This document shows, one piece after another, positions 53,925-63,436 of a stretch of DNA of 64,000 bases. Source of the stretch: Chryseobacterium paridis. Lineage in GTDB: Bacteria; Bacteroidota; Bacteroidia; Flavobacteriales; Weeksellaceae. Position 1 is the stretch's first letter, and each line of letters starts with the position of its first letter. The notes under the pieces were generated by a model that was not told where the DNA came from, searched no databases, and saw nothing but the letters and a program-made list of their open reading frames with translations. Position numbers and translations under genes: made by a program. The DNA lies in assembly GCF_016595215.1 (NCBI RefSeq), contig NZ_JAENHK010000010.1, positions 2,524,359 to 2,588,358 of the forward strand, written 5' to 3'.

Positions 53925-54731
53925 ATGAGAATGATAAAGCGTATTTCCTTTTTCACTTTCCTTATCTTACCATTTGTATTTCTACATGCAAGTATTGTAG
54001 TTCTCAATGGTCTTACTCATAACTATAAAGTAGAAAACGGACAGGTGTATAAAGGTAAAATTGCGATAGAAAATACAGCTAATAAGCCTCAAAATGTTAA
54101 GCTGTTTTTACAGGATTTTGCATATCACGCTGATGGTACTATCAATTATACAACTCCACATACTAATGAAAGAACCAATACAGACTGGATCAAGCTCAAT
54201 ACTAACTTTATTACTCTAAAAGCCAAAGAAAAAACGGAAGTTTACTATGAAATTACCATTCCCAATCAGGCCATCAACCCAGGTAGCTATTGGAGTGTAA
54301 TTATCGTAGAACCCGTAGAGGATATAAAGCCAACAGATAGTAAACAAGGGGTAAATATTACTTCTATTGTCCGATATGCTATTCAGGTTATCACTGATTA
54401 TGATTCCGAGAAAGTAAAACCTGACCTTAAATTTGAGAGTGTAAAAATTGATAAGGAAGAAGGCAAGCAAATATTAAAAATTGCCATTGCCAATAAAGGT
54501 GAAATCTACTGTAAACCATTTGCGTCTATTGAAATATACAATAAAAAGAGCGGACAGAAAGTAGGAACCTTTTCAACCCAGGCAATGGGACTATTACCCA
54601 CAACCTCCAAATCCTTTCCTATTGATATCAGTAAAATGCCTCCCGATAAATACAATGCAGTCATTATTGCAACCGATGAAGATGAAAACGCATTTGCTCT
54701 CAATGTGGAACTAGAAGTAAAAAATGACTAA
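53925..54731 (+). CDS. Periplasmic chaperone-like Ig-fold protein (DUF916/pilus-chaperone-like)
   Basis: 268 aa with a signal peptide (about 1-23). Two Ig-like halves are suggested. The first (about 25-140) has GQVYKGKIAIENTANKPQ, a DFAYHADGTINYT hairpin, TDWIKLNTNFITLKAKE, YYEITIPNQA and GSYWSVIIVEP, the strand pattern of DUF916-type and pilus-chaperone-type proteins. The second (about 155-265) has KILKIAIANKGEI and PDKYNAVIIATDEDENAF. No C-terminal membrane anchor, unlike Gram-positive DUF916 proteins. The stop overlaps the next gene by eight bases, so translation is coupled to the barrel protein. The role as folding chaperone for the subunits is inferred from fold pattern and gene order. 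Confidence 0.6.
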   Translation: MRMIKRISFFTFLILPFVFLHASIVVLNGLTHNYKVENGQVYKGKIAIENTANKPQNVKLFLQDFAYHADGTINYTTPHTNERTNTDWIKLNTNFITLKAKEKTEVYYEITIPNQAINPGSYWSVIIVEPVEDIKPTDSKQGVNITSIVRYAIQVITDYDSEKVKPDLKFESVKIDKEEGKQILKIAIANKGEIYCKPFASIEIYNKKSGQKVGTFSTQAMGLLPTTSKSFPIDISKMPPDKYNAVIIATDEDENAFALNVELEVKND

Positions 54732-57480
54732 AAATTGGGCTTTATATCTTTTCATACTATTCCCAGTACTTATTTTTTCACAAAAACAATCTAAAGAATT
54801 TGTCAACAAAAAAGATAGTCTACTGCCGGGAACGGCTACGTCTATTTCCTTTTCTCTCGAAAATATTACTTCACAGAAAAAAGTATATGATACCTGGATT
54901 GAAACTTCAAATCCCTATATCACACCCATTTTAAAAAGAGGTGAATTTACAATAGAACCTTCTGGAAGTTCATTATATATCGTTCCTTTGCGTATAGCTA
55001 CCGAGACTCCACAGGGAAAGTATACTGTAACTTTGCATGGAGCAGAAAAAAATGAAGGCGAACAATTCATTAAAACTTTAGAAATACATGTTTCGGGAAT
55101 CAGGAAACTTTCTCTTACGGCTATCAATTCTCCAGAATTTGTAAAGGCAGGAGAAACCATTACTTCTTCCTTTTTATTAAAAAATAGCGGAAACGTTACC
55201 GAAAAACTAATATTGGAAAGTAAAAATGCAGTAGTAGATCATGATGCTTCACTGATCTTACCTCCTGGTGAAACCAAAATTATAAACATTACTAAACATA
55301 CTAATCCTGATTTAGGCAAAAACGAATACCAAAATCTTAATCTTTCAGTTTACTCGACGGACAACCCAAAGGAAAATCAGACGGCATACAGTACTACCAA
55401 AATTATCTCCGTTAAACCTAGTGACGAAGATATTTATCTACGACTACCTGTTTCAGCTTCATTAGCTTTCATTGGCATGAAAAACAGAGGTGAATATCAT
55501 GATGGATTTCAGGGTGAATTGTATGGGAAAGGAAGTTTAGATAAAGAAAATAAAGGAATTCTTGAATTTCATGCCATCACTGCTAATCCTGTTGAATTTA
55601 ATTCTTTTACACAATATGAAGAGTATTTCATTAATTACAGACGGGATAGCTACTTTATTCATTTAGGTGATAAGAATTATTCTTCATCTTATCTTACAGA
55701 ATATGCACGATATGGTCGTGGTGCCGAAATGCGCTATAATTTTAAAAAAGTAAGCATTGGTGGGTTTTATAATCATCCAAGATTTTTCCGAGATATTAAA
55801 GATGAATTCAATGTATATTCCACTTATAAGCTTAATAAAGAATCGGAAATCACAGCCGGTTATTTATACAAAATACCCCGCCTTAATGAAGAAACCATTA
55901 GTTTCAGTGGTCTGAAGTTAGACTCAAATGCACACCTCCCCTATGCCACAGGAAAGTTTAAACTAAACAAAAACCTGGATGTGTCCGGCGAATTGGCATA
56001 TAGTAAAACTGATCAAACGGAAGGAAATGCATATATGGTTCAGCTTTTAGGAAACTATCCGAGAATCAATGGAAATATAATGTACATGAGATCTAGTCCG
56101 ACGTTTGCAGGATATTTCAGTAATACCAGCACATTAAATGGAAATGTACAATATAAAATATCTTCAAGACTTAATCTATTTGCCAATTATGTTCGGGATG
56201 CCAGAAACTTCCAAAGAGATACGCTATTTTTAGCTGCTCCTTACAGAAATTACCTTCAATATGGAATCAGTTATAAGTACCTTAAAAATGGTACTATTAT
56301 GCTTTATAACGGATATCAAAAATACCAGGATCGATTGGAACCGAGACAATTTGATTATTATGAAAGGTTCTTCAGATTAAGTATTGATCAGCAATTTGGA
56401 ATTTTTCAGGTGAACTTACAGGGACAATTTGGAAAAACAGACAATTATCTCAGTGGGTTTACGGGCAATTCCAGTTTTTATACCATTAATGTAGCTTTTG
56501 AAAAATTCAAAACCTCGTTTAATGTATTTGGAAATTATGCAATAACATCTCGTTACCAACTGGAAAATCAAAAGCAGGTATATTATGGAGCCCGTGTAAT
56601 CAGTAGGTTTTCTCCTAAGACTGATCTGAGTATTTTTTATCAGAATAATTACATTCCCGAAGAATATTTTAATGACAGGAATCTTTTTGAAGTGATTTTT
56701 CATCAAAGAATTTTCCCGGGCCATGAATTCGATCTATCCGGTCGGTATGCGCTCCAGAGAGGTGAATTAGGTAATAAAGATTTCATCTTTTCTGTCCGTT
56801 ATACCTGGCGTCTTAATGTTCCGGTTAAAAAAATAGCGGAGTACACCACTTTATCAGGAAATATTGGTAACCTTGGTGTGAAAAAGACAGAAGGTATCAG
56901 ACTGATCATGGGAAATTATCTTTCGGTAACGGATAAAAATGGAAATTTTATGTTTAAAAACGTAATCCCAGGAGATTATATACTTGAAGTTGACCGGTCA
57001 ACCACAGAGATCAATGATATAGCTGATATCAATTTACCAGCATCCGTTTTACTGACTAATAAAGAGAACATATTTAATTTTAACTTAACGACTGCTACAA
57101 CGATTAAAGGAATAACGCGTATTAATGAAACTGCCGACGAAGGCCAGGCAAGTTTTGCACAATTTCAATTCAAAAAAGAGAAAAAGAAAAGAGAAAGCAT
57201 CATTATCGAAGCCACTAATAATGAGCAAACTTATAGAAAGGTCATATTGATAGGTGATAGTTTTGACTTTACCTATCTGCGTCCGGGAGATTGGGATGTA
57301 AAAATCTATAGAAATGGATTAGACAAGCGCTACAAGATATCAGTAGATACATTTCATTTTACATTACATCCATCTGAAACTAAAACGCTCATTGTTGATA
57401 TTGTTAAACAGCAAACAGAAGTTAAGTTCCAACAGGAAAGTATAAAAGTAGGATATAATACAATAAAAAGACAAAAATGA
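54724..57480 (+). CDS. Outer-membrane barrel protein, usher-like candidate
   Basis: 918 aa, signal about 1-19. Two N-terminal Ig/NEW3-like domains (about 25-125 and 135-235: SLLPGTATSISFSLENI, VKAGETITSSFLLKNSGNV). From about 240 to 700 there are many alternating Tyr/Phe-rich strands typical of an outer-membrane beta-barrel; FIHLGDKNYSSSYLTEYARY followed by GRGAEMRY recalls the opening of usher and related barrels. A C-terminal carboxypeptidase-regulatory-like module follows (about 725-800: MGNYLSVTDKNGNFMFKNVI, PGDYILEVDR) and then another beta domain. There is no TonB box or plug. Together with neighbours encoding a chaperone-like protein and small subunits, it could be the secretion/assembly pore. 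It overlaps subunit B gene by four bases (ATGA). No clear relationship to classical FimD ushers was seen. Confidence 0.6.
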   Translation: MTKNWALYLFILFPVLIFSQKQSKEFVNKKDSLLPGTATSISFSLENITSQKKVYDTWIETSNPYITPILKRGEFTIEPSGSSLYIVPLRIATETPQGKYTVTLHGAEKNEGEQFIKTLEIHVSGIRKLSLTAINSPEFVKAGETITSSFLLKNSGNVTEKLILESKNAVVDHDASLILPPGETKIINITKHTNPDLGKNEYQNLNLSVYSTDNPKENQTAYSTTKIISVKPSDEDIYLRLPVSASLAFIGMKNRGEYHDGFQGELYGKGSLDKENKGILEFHAITANPVEFNSFTQYEEYFINYRRDSYFIHLGDKNYSSSYLTEYARYGRGAEMRYNFKKVSIGGFYNHPRFFRDIKDEFNVYSTYKLNKESEITAGYLYKIPRLNEETISFSGLKLDSNAHLPYATGKFKLNKNLDVSGELAYSKTDQTEGNAYMVQLLGNYPRINGNIMYMRSSPTFAGYFSNTSTLNGNVQYKISSRLNLFANYVRDARNFQRDTLFLAAPYRNYLQYGISYKYLKNGTIMLYNGYQKYQDRLEPRQFDYYERFFRLSIDQQFGIFQVNLQGQFGKTDNYLSGFTGNSSFYTINVAFEKFKTSFNVFGNYAITSRYQLENQKQVYYGARVISRFSPKTDLSIFYQNNYIPEEYFNDRNLFEVIFHQRIFPGHEFDLSGRYALQRGELGNKDFIFSVRYTWRLNVPVKKIAEYTTLSGNIGNLGVKKTEGIRLIMGNYLSVTDKNGNFMFKNVIPGDYILEVDRSTTEINDIADINLPASVLLTNKENIFNFNLTTATTIKGITRINETADEGQASFAQFQFKKEKKKRESIIIEATNNEQTYRKVILIGDSFDFTYLRPGDWDVKIYRNGLDKRYKISVDTFHFTLHPSETKTLIVDIVKQQTEVKFQQESIKVGYNTIKRQK

Positions 57481-58001
57481 GATCATTTCCAACCATATTA
57501 TGTATACTATTTGTTTTTCTTTCCGGTAAAATATACTCGCAGATCAATGTTGCTGCAACTTTACCCATTGTAACTTTATTAGACATAGAACCAACTGGAA
57601 ATATTGCATTGAATTTTGTGGCGCCTACGGAAGCTGGGTTAGCAATAGTAAATCCTGCAGTTAATACCACCAAATGGATCAATTATACATCAGCTATAGC
57701 ATCCGGAGGTGCTACAAGAAAAGTTACAGCAGCAGTAAATCAGGTCATCCCTGGAGTCAATATAAGATTACAAGCCGCAGCTGCATCAGGCGCTGGAGGA
57801 GGTACTTTGGGCACTTCGGCAGGTCAGGTTACACTAACAACCACAGCCGTTACTATAATTAGCGGAATAGGTGGAGCCTTTACTGGAAATGGAGCTAATA
57901 ATGGCCATATGCTGACCATCAGCTTAGTTCCAAATACGTATGCTAACTTATCTACACGTACGAATACTCCAGTCGTTATCACTTATACGATCACTGAATA
58001 A
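57477..58001 (+). CDS. Secreted beta-rich subunit B, paralogue of subunit A
   Basis: 174 aa, signal about 1-21 (ending IYSQ). The mature part is colinear with subunit A: LLDIEPTGNIALNFVAPTEA, NTTKWINYTS, GVNIRLQAAAASGAGGG, then GTLGTSAGQVTL, IISGIGGAFTGNGANNGH and a C-terminal ITYTITE. These shared blocks show that the two genes arose by duplication and flank the chaperone/barrel pair. The start overlaps the barrel gene by four bases. It may be a minor or adaptor subunit. Confidence 0.6.
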   Translation: MRSFPTILCILFVFLSGKIYSQINVAATLPIVTLLDIEPTGNIALNFVAPTEAGLAIVNPAVNTTKWINYTSAIASGGATRKVTAAVNQVIPGVNIRLQAAAASGAGGGTLGTSAGQVTLTTTAVTIISGIGGAFTGNGANNGHMLTISLVPNTYANLSTRTNTPVVITYTITE

Positions 58002-58003
58002 AA

Positions 58004-58540
58004 ATGAATGCAATGAAATACAATATTGATTTTTTAAAAAAAGGAAACTACTCTATCAATAGTATATGTCTTTTTTTATTGATATTATTTGCATGTCCTG
58101 CTCATTCACAATCATTAACTGTAGGAGGCAGCAACTGGACTGTCAGTATTCCGACTATAACGGAAGCAGGAAACAACTATGCCGGAAGCTATGAAAGTGC
58201 AACCAATCAAATTCTTTTAACAGCAAGTGTTCCTTTGTTATTAGGTAATGCTAAGGTTTCTGCCCGTTATATACCAGATCCAATCTGGAATAATTCCTTA
58301 GTTTTAAATATTAAAAGAACGGGAAATGGAACCACAGTATGCCTACTATGTACGATAACAGGTGGGACTACTTATCAAACTATTACGCAAACTGATATAG
58401 AAATATTTAGGATTGCAGCAGTATTAGCGCTTGCATCTTACAATAACATTCCACTACAATTACAATTAACTGGTGTATCAGTTACAATTCCCGCAGCTTC
58501 TTATGGCAGTAGGATTGTTTTCACTATAAGTGGGATTTGA
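58004..58540 (+). CDS. Third small secreted subunit (subunit C)
   Basis: 178 aa. A hydrophobic signal (about 20-36, ICLFLLILFACPAHSQ) follows a polar leader; a start at the second Met (58013) would give a more usual length. The mature part is beta-rich (SNWTVSIPTITEAGNNYAG, LTASVPLLLGNAKVSARYI, LQLQLTGVSVTIPA, SRIVFTISGI) with a Cys pair CLLC near 104-107. The overall ITEAG and ending -TISGI echo the other subunits, but paralogy is weaker. The two-base gap after subunit B places it at the operon end. It could be a tip or anchor subunit, by analogy only. Confidence 0.55.
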   Translation: MNAMKYNIDFLKKGNYSINSICLFLLILFACPAHSQSLTVGGSNWTVSIPTITEAGNNYAGSYESATNQILLTASVPLLLGNAKVSARYIPDPIWNNSLVLNIKRTGNGTTVCLLCTITGGTTYQTITQTDIEIFRIAAVLALASYNNIPLQLQLTGVSVTIPAASYGSRIVFTISGI

Positions 58541-58551
58541 TATTAAAAAAG

Positions 58552-58580
58552 AAAGCCTCATTCTAATTGAATAAGGCTTT
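58552..58580 (-). terminator. Terminator of SusD pair 3 (and possibly of the subunit operon)
   Basis: AAAGCCT-ATTC pairs with GAAT-AGGCTTT with one internal mismatch; a T-run follows on the minus strand. On the plus strand only short T residues follow. Confidence 0.68.
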
Positions 58581-58599
58581 ATATAATTGATATTCTATT

Positions 58600-60501
58600 T
58601 TAATGTTTTGCCCACCATAGTGGAGTAAGCACAGCATCTTCGGCTCCCAATAGCTGCACGGCTTTTAGATAGCCATTAGGATCTGAATTTCTGAAACTGC
58701 TTGGGTATCTCAACCTCTGAGGGAAATTTTTAATAGAATTGGTCATATAATTTCCTGTCGTTATAGCTGGTAAATTGATCAGTGGGGTTTCAATGGCTGG
58801 ATTTTCAAAGAATGGTAAACCTAATCTTCTGTGATCATTCCATGATTCCAAAGGAAGCCAAGGCATATTAGCCAGGTATTTCTGGGTAATAATTTTGGTT
58901 AATTTGTCATTTTTAAATGCTCCATTCTTATAAATCGTATTGATTGGATAATTAATGGAAACCGATACCAGATTATTATTAGATGGATCTTTGTACTTCA
59001 TTGTATGGTTAGATCCGGGTTCCGTAATGTGACCATATGCTACAGATGTTCCATCTCTGTTATAATCAGTAGAAGCAATATACTGGCCATAGAACTGGGA
59101 AACTCCATTATACATAAAGCTATCCTGAATTCCTTTATTATATGCAGCTTCATCATTCATTGGGGTTGCCCATCCTTTTAATGCTGCTTCAGCAATTAAG
59201 AAATAAGATTCCCAGCTTGCAAAAAATATTCTTGAATTACTACTTTCCCTATATTGTTTTCCTAAAGCAGGCGCCCGGCCAACCAATCCTCTCAATCCAT
59301 TTCTTTGTCCTTTTTCTGCCCAGTTTCCAATGGCAAATGCATTCCATGTATTTACAGCATTTATCGTAACCGTAGTATTATTTGAAAACTGTAACTCTCC
59401 ATAATTTGTTTTAGCGTCATTAGTATAAGTAGGATAAAGAGAATAAATAGGATTGGTAAAATCGCCCGGTATATAAAATGTTTTATAAGCCCTTGGATCT
59501 ATTTTGTTGGGAATGCCATCCAACCAGTATCCTGCAGAAGGATCATTAGTAAGCTTGGTAAATTGTTCGTCATACTTTACTCCAATGTAATCTTCATCTT
59601 TTATAGCACTATGTTTATCCTGGCTAAGCTGATCTGTTGAATTGATGCCTCCTAATCCCACATATAAATTATTAAGGGTGGTTGATAATAACTGTGAATT
59701 CCATTCACGAGACATCACCCCTGTTAAAGCATCCCAGCCTGGTTTTTCAGCAATAGAAAAATTATCCGTGCTCACACTGATAAAATTATTAGATGCAACC
59801 GCTGATTCAAATTCAGTCTTTGCTTTAGCAGGATCTACTTCAGAAATTCTCATTGCAATTCTCATACGTAAAGAGTTTGCATATTTTATCCACTGACTCC
59901 ACTTAAGTTTATAAGCCATATCATACTTTGAAATATTATCTGCCGGAACAGGCTGATTGACATCCATTTTTACAGTAGCATCTTTTAATTCGTCCAAAAT
60001 AAAATAATACACTTCCTTTTCAGAATTAAAATTAGGGTTAACTGCCTGAAAAGCCTGGATTGGTTGGGGACCAAAATTATCCGAAAATTCACTCATTAAA
60101 TAGGCTCTCCAAATACGAGCAACTTGAATTAAGTTTTCATAATGAGGCAATCCTTGCCCCTTTGCCTTCTTTTCATTGGCAATTTGAATGGTAGCATTAG
60201 CACTATTTAGCCATTGTGAAATGTACTTCCAATATTCCACAGTCCATTCATCATTATCAGTTCCACCGGCAATACCTGTAGTTAAATGTTGCCTCGCTGC
60301 TGTTTTCCAATAAAGGACAAACAATCGCTCTGCAATATTGGGATCCTGTTGGGCACCCAGAATTGAACTGTTCAGAAAATACTCAGGTTGAACCTGATCT
60401 ATATTTGCGGAAAGAGGATCTGTATTAATTTCCTCAAAATCTTTGCACCCCGAAAAAGTAAGAAGCGTAGCTGCTAAAGCAGGAATTATATATTTTTTCA
60501 T
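58600..60501 (-). CDS. SusD/RagB family lipoprotein (pair 3, SusD-like_2 type)
   Basis: 633 aa, longer than pairs 1 and 2. Lipobox SGC (Cys19) after FEEINTDPLS-type start (DFEEINTDPLSA follows). Family segments are YENLIQVARIWRAYLMSEF, MAYKLKWSQWIKYANSLRMR, FASWESYFLIAEAALKGW, IITQKYLANMPWLPLESWND and FPQRLRYPSS near the C-terminus. It is co-transcribed with SusC 3, which ends 12 bases upstream. No enzyme gene accompanies this pair in the window, so its substrate cannot be guessed. Confidence 0.93.
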   Translation of the reverse strand: MKKYIIPALAATLLTFSGCKDFEEINTDPLSANIDQVQPEYFLNSSILGAQQDPNIAERLFVLYWKTAARQHLTTGIAGGTDNDEWTVEYWKYISQWLNSANATIQIANEKKAKGQGLPHYENLIQVARIWRAYLMSEFSDNFGPQPIQAFQAVNPNFNSEKEVYYFILDELKDATVKMDVNQPVPADNISKYDMAYKLKWSQWIKYANSLRMRIAMRISEVDPAKAKTEFESAVASNNFISVSTDNFSIAEKPGWDALTGVMSREWNSQLLSTTLNNLYVGLGGINSTDQLSQDKHSAIKDEDYIGVKYDEQFTKLTNDPSAGYWLDGIPNKIDPRAYKTFYIPGDFTNPIYSLYPTYTNDAKTNYGELQFSNNTTVTINAVNTWNAFAIGNWAEKGQRNGLRGLVGRAPALGKQYRESSNSRIFFASWESYFLIAEAALKGWATPMNDEAAYNKGIQDSFMYNGVSQFYGQYIASTDYNRDGTSVAYGHITEPGSNHTMKYKDPSNNNLVSVSINYPINTIYKNGAFKNDKLTKIITQKYLANMPWLPLESWNDHRRLGLPFFENPAIETPLINLPAITTGNYMTNSIKNFPQRLRYPSSFRNSDPNGYLKAVQLLGAEDAVLTPLWWAKH

Positions 60502-60513
60502 TGTTGTAAATTT

Positions 60514-63414
60514 TTAAAATCCTAAAGTAATGGTAAATAAATATGATCTTGTCGTTGGAAATGCAAAGTTTTCGAAACCAACTGCATTAGAACTTATAGC
60601 AAAGACCGATTCAGGGTCTATCCCATTTGCTTTACTGTAAATCATCCAAACATTATTTGCTGTAAATGCAACTTTAGCACTTTTAATCACAAATTTTTCA
60701 AACATTGCTTTTGGAAAGTTATAAGAAAGCTGAATATTTCTTAACCTAATATTAGTTGCATCGTAAATATTTTGTTCTGTAATTCCAAGGTTTCCAGCCG
60801 TAATAACTTCCCAATAATTTTGTTGTGTTATCTCTTTGGTATTCGGAGTATAATTACCATTGGTTCCAGCAACTACGCCATCTACTACAAAATTATCCCG
60901 CTTCCCTCCAGGTGCAGTGTCTTTGGCTAATCCAGCTTTTTGCAATGCTAATTGACTTCCTGAAAAGAATTCACCACCTATCCGTCCATCAATCTGGAAT
61001 GAAAGTCCAAAGTTTTTATAAACAAAACTATTTGTAAAACCGAACAAAGCGTCTGGTGATTGATTTCCCAAATAAAACAAACCCGTTTCTTTTTGAAGTG
61101 CTCCATTACCATCTACTATAAGTTTACCGTAATATGGATTATTAACATCCTCAACGCGTTTAAATTTTGACCCATATATAGCCCCATATCTCCTCCCAAC
61201 ATCAGCAAATACACTTACGTCATCAAAGCCTCCAAGAGAGTATTTAGTCACTTCTCCATCTATTCTGTCTATTCTACTAGTCATTTGAGAAAAGTTAACA
61301 TTGGTATTCCAGGTGAAGTTGCTATTCTTTATAATATCAGTATTGAATACTATTTCAACTCCCTGATTTTGCAATCCTCCAGCATTAATCTTTTTCTTTT
61401 CATACCCTGAAAGAGGATTCATAGGCAAATTGATCAGCTGATCAGTTGCTTTTGTATTATAATAGCTAATGTCAAATGAAAAACGGCTGAATAAACGAAG
61501 ATCCAATCCCACCTCGAATGTTTTAAGTTTTTCATTTCTCAGGTTGGGATCATAAAGAATCTTTTTACGATCTGAGGTCACATTTCCATTCGGATCTTTT
61601 TTTACTTCAAAAGTATTGTACAGCTCATAGGGCTCTAATGAATTTCCCGTAATAGCGTAAGATGCTCTGACCTTAGCAAAAGATAAAAAATTAGATTTGG
61701 TACCATTTAATTTGGCAAGCATATCCGTTATAACCAGGGAGGTGCTGATGGAAGGATAAAAGTATGATCTGTTCTCTACCGTCAGTGTCGATGACCAATC
61801 GTTTCTTGCTGTAGCATTAATGAACCAATATCCATCATAATTAATTTCTGCTGATGCAAAAACTGAATTGATCTTTTTATTTAAAATAACCTCTCTAATT
61901 TCGGGGTTACCTACAGAATTATTAATATTAAAGAAATTTGGTGAAGTAAGATTTGGAGCTGAAAGATAGATAGCATTTGTTTTAGTTTCCATCATTTGCC
62001 CATATATGGAAAGGGAAGCACCCCACTTACCTATGAGATCGTTTTTCCTTGCATTTAAACTAGTGATATAGTTATTTTCATAAAACTTTTCCTGACTGGT
62101 ATTATAGGAATTATTTAACCTTGATCCCGTCCAGGTCTTGGAGTTTGCTGTTAAAGAATAAAAGTCACTTCCCAATCGAACATCTGCACTTAACCAATCA
62201 TTGAATTGATATTTTAAATAACCACTAATTAAAAATCGATCCTTTTTATCTTCATTAAGCTTATTATAAGCAGCCCAGTAAGGATTAATACCATTATTTG
62301 TTATCCACCTTTGTGTAACATTATTCTGAGTCATTCCTTCCCGATACTCTCTTATATCAATATTTCTGGGCATTAGCAGAACACTTCCATACGTATTTCC
62401 ATCTAGGCCTCCATTAGGACGATTATTCGCTTTAGCACTTATGTATTGAACTTTTACATCAGTCGTCCATCTTTTCTGTGTACCAAAAATGGAATTCATT
62501 TTAGCCATAAAATTCCATCTTTCATACTTTGAATTGGGTATCTGGCTATTATCATACAAATAATTCCCTGAGGTATATAAACTTGTCCCTTCACCTAAAC
62601 TTTCTTGAAAACTAATAGTATGTTGGGTATTTGTACCGGTCTTAAAAAATCCTTTAAGATTATCATAAACCTTCATATCTGATCCATCAATTGATGGTCC
62701 CCAGCTTGTCGTATTATCAAGATTACTTGGAAGATTAGGAAGACCATTACTACCTCTGGCAAAACTACTTTGTAAATCAGGTTTCAAAAATATTTTTTCA
62801 AAACCCAAACTTGTAGAGTAGTTAATCCCAATACCTCCTTTCTTTTTTCCAGATTTAGTTGTAATGAGGATGACCCCGTTTCCGGCCCTGGCACCATACA
62901 ATGCAGATGCAGCACCTCCCTTAAGAACGGATATCGTTTCAATATCATCCGGATTGATATCACTTAGGCCATTTCCCATATCCGTATCTGGATTCCATAA
63001 ATCATTGTTCTTGGCTCCATCCTGGCTTCTTCCTTTTACCCCTGCAGAGTTATTAATAGGAATACCATCTACAACAATTAGAGGCTGACTATCACCTTCA
63101 AAAGAGTTAAAACCTCTTATATTTATCCTGGATGAGGAAGCTGGTCCAAATCCCCCTTTTACAACCTGTAGACCTGCTACTTTACCTGTTAGGGCATTTG
63201 TAACATTCGTTTCTCTGGCATCAACCAGTGTTTGCCCTTTAACATCTTGAAAAGAATATCCCAGAGATTTTTTTTCTTTTTTTACTCCGTAAGCAGTTAC
63301 TACTACTTCGTCAATTTTTGCAGTTTTGATAGAATCTTTATTTTGAGCATACAACTCTCCAAAACAAAAGAATACCGACTGGAGTAAACCAATCCTAAAT
63401 AGTGTTTTTCTCAT
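60514..63414 (-). CDS. SusC/RagA TonB-linked outer-membrane transporter (pair 3)
   Basis: 966 aa. Signal about 1-23 (ending LYAQ), then a TonB-box-like KIDEVVVTAYGVKKE, plug (about 40-165; PLIVVDGIPINNSAG, VLKGGAASALYGARAGNGVI) and a barrel with RNDWSSTLTVENRSYFYPSI and a C-terminal aromatic strand (TRSYLFTITLGF). As in pair 1, the N-terminal carboxypeptidase-regulatory-like domain is absent. It has a textbook promoter 23-50 bases upstream. First gene of the SusC-SusD 3 unit. Confidence 0.94.
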   Translation of the reverse strand: MRKTLFRIGLLQSVFFCFGELYAQNKDSIKTAKIDEVVVTAYGVKKEKKSLGYSFQDVKGQTLVDARETNVTNALTGKVAGLQVVKGGFGPASSSRINIRGFNSFEGDSQPLIVVDGIPINNSAGVKGRSQDGAKNNDLWNPDTDMGNGLSDINPDDIETISVLKGGAASALYGARAGNGVILITTKSGKKKGGIGINYSTSLGFEKIFLKPDLQSSFARGSNGLPNLPSNLDNTTSWGPSIDGSDMKVYDNLKGFFKTGTNTQHTISFQESLGEGTSLYTSGNYLYDNSQIPNSKYERWNFMAKMNSIFGTQKRWTTDVKVQYISAKANNRPNGGLDGNTYGSVLLMPRNIDIREYREGMTQNNVTQRWITNNGINPYWAAYNKLNEDKKDRFLISGYLKYQFNDWLSADVRLGSDFYSLTANSKTWTGSRLNNSYNTSQEKFYENNYITSLNARKNDLIGKWGASLSIYGQMMETKTNAIYLSAPNLTSPNFFNINNSVGNPEIREVILNKKINSVFASAEINYDGYWFINATARNDWSSTLTVENRSYFYPSISTSLVITDMLAKLNGTKSNFLSFAKVRASYAITGNSLEPYELYNTFEVKKDPNGNVTSDRKKILYDPNLRNEKLKTFEVGLDLRLFSRFSFDISYYNTKATDQLINLPMNPLSGYEKKKINAGGLQNQGVEIVFNTDIIKNSNFTWNTNVNFSQMTSRIDRIDGEVTKYSLGGFDDVSVFADVGRRYGAIYGSKFKRVEDVNNPYYGKLIVDGNGALQKETGLFYLGNQSPDALFGFTNSFVYKNFGLSFQIDGRIGGEFFSGSQLALQKAGLAKDTAPGGKRDNFVVDGVVAGTNGNYTPNTKEITQQNYWEVITAGNLGITEQNIYDATNIRLRNIQLSYNFPKAMFEKFVIKSAKVAFTANNVWMIYSKANGIDPESVFAISSNAVGFENFAFPTTRSYLFTITLGF

Positions 63415-63436
63415 ATTATATACATGTCATTTAACA

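Noticed and set aside
53925..57480. Classical FimC/FimD chaperone-usher assignment
   Set aside because: Gene order fits, but the proteins lack clear FimC/FimD signatures, so only a likeness is claimed.
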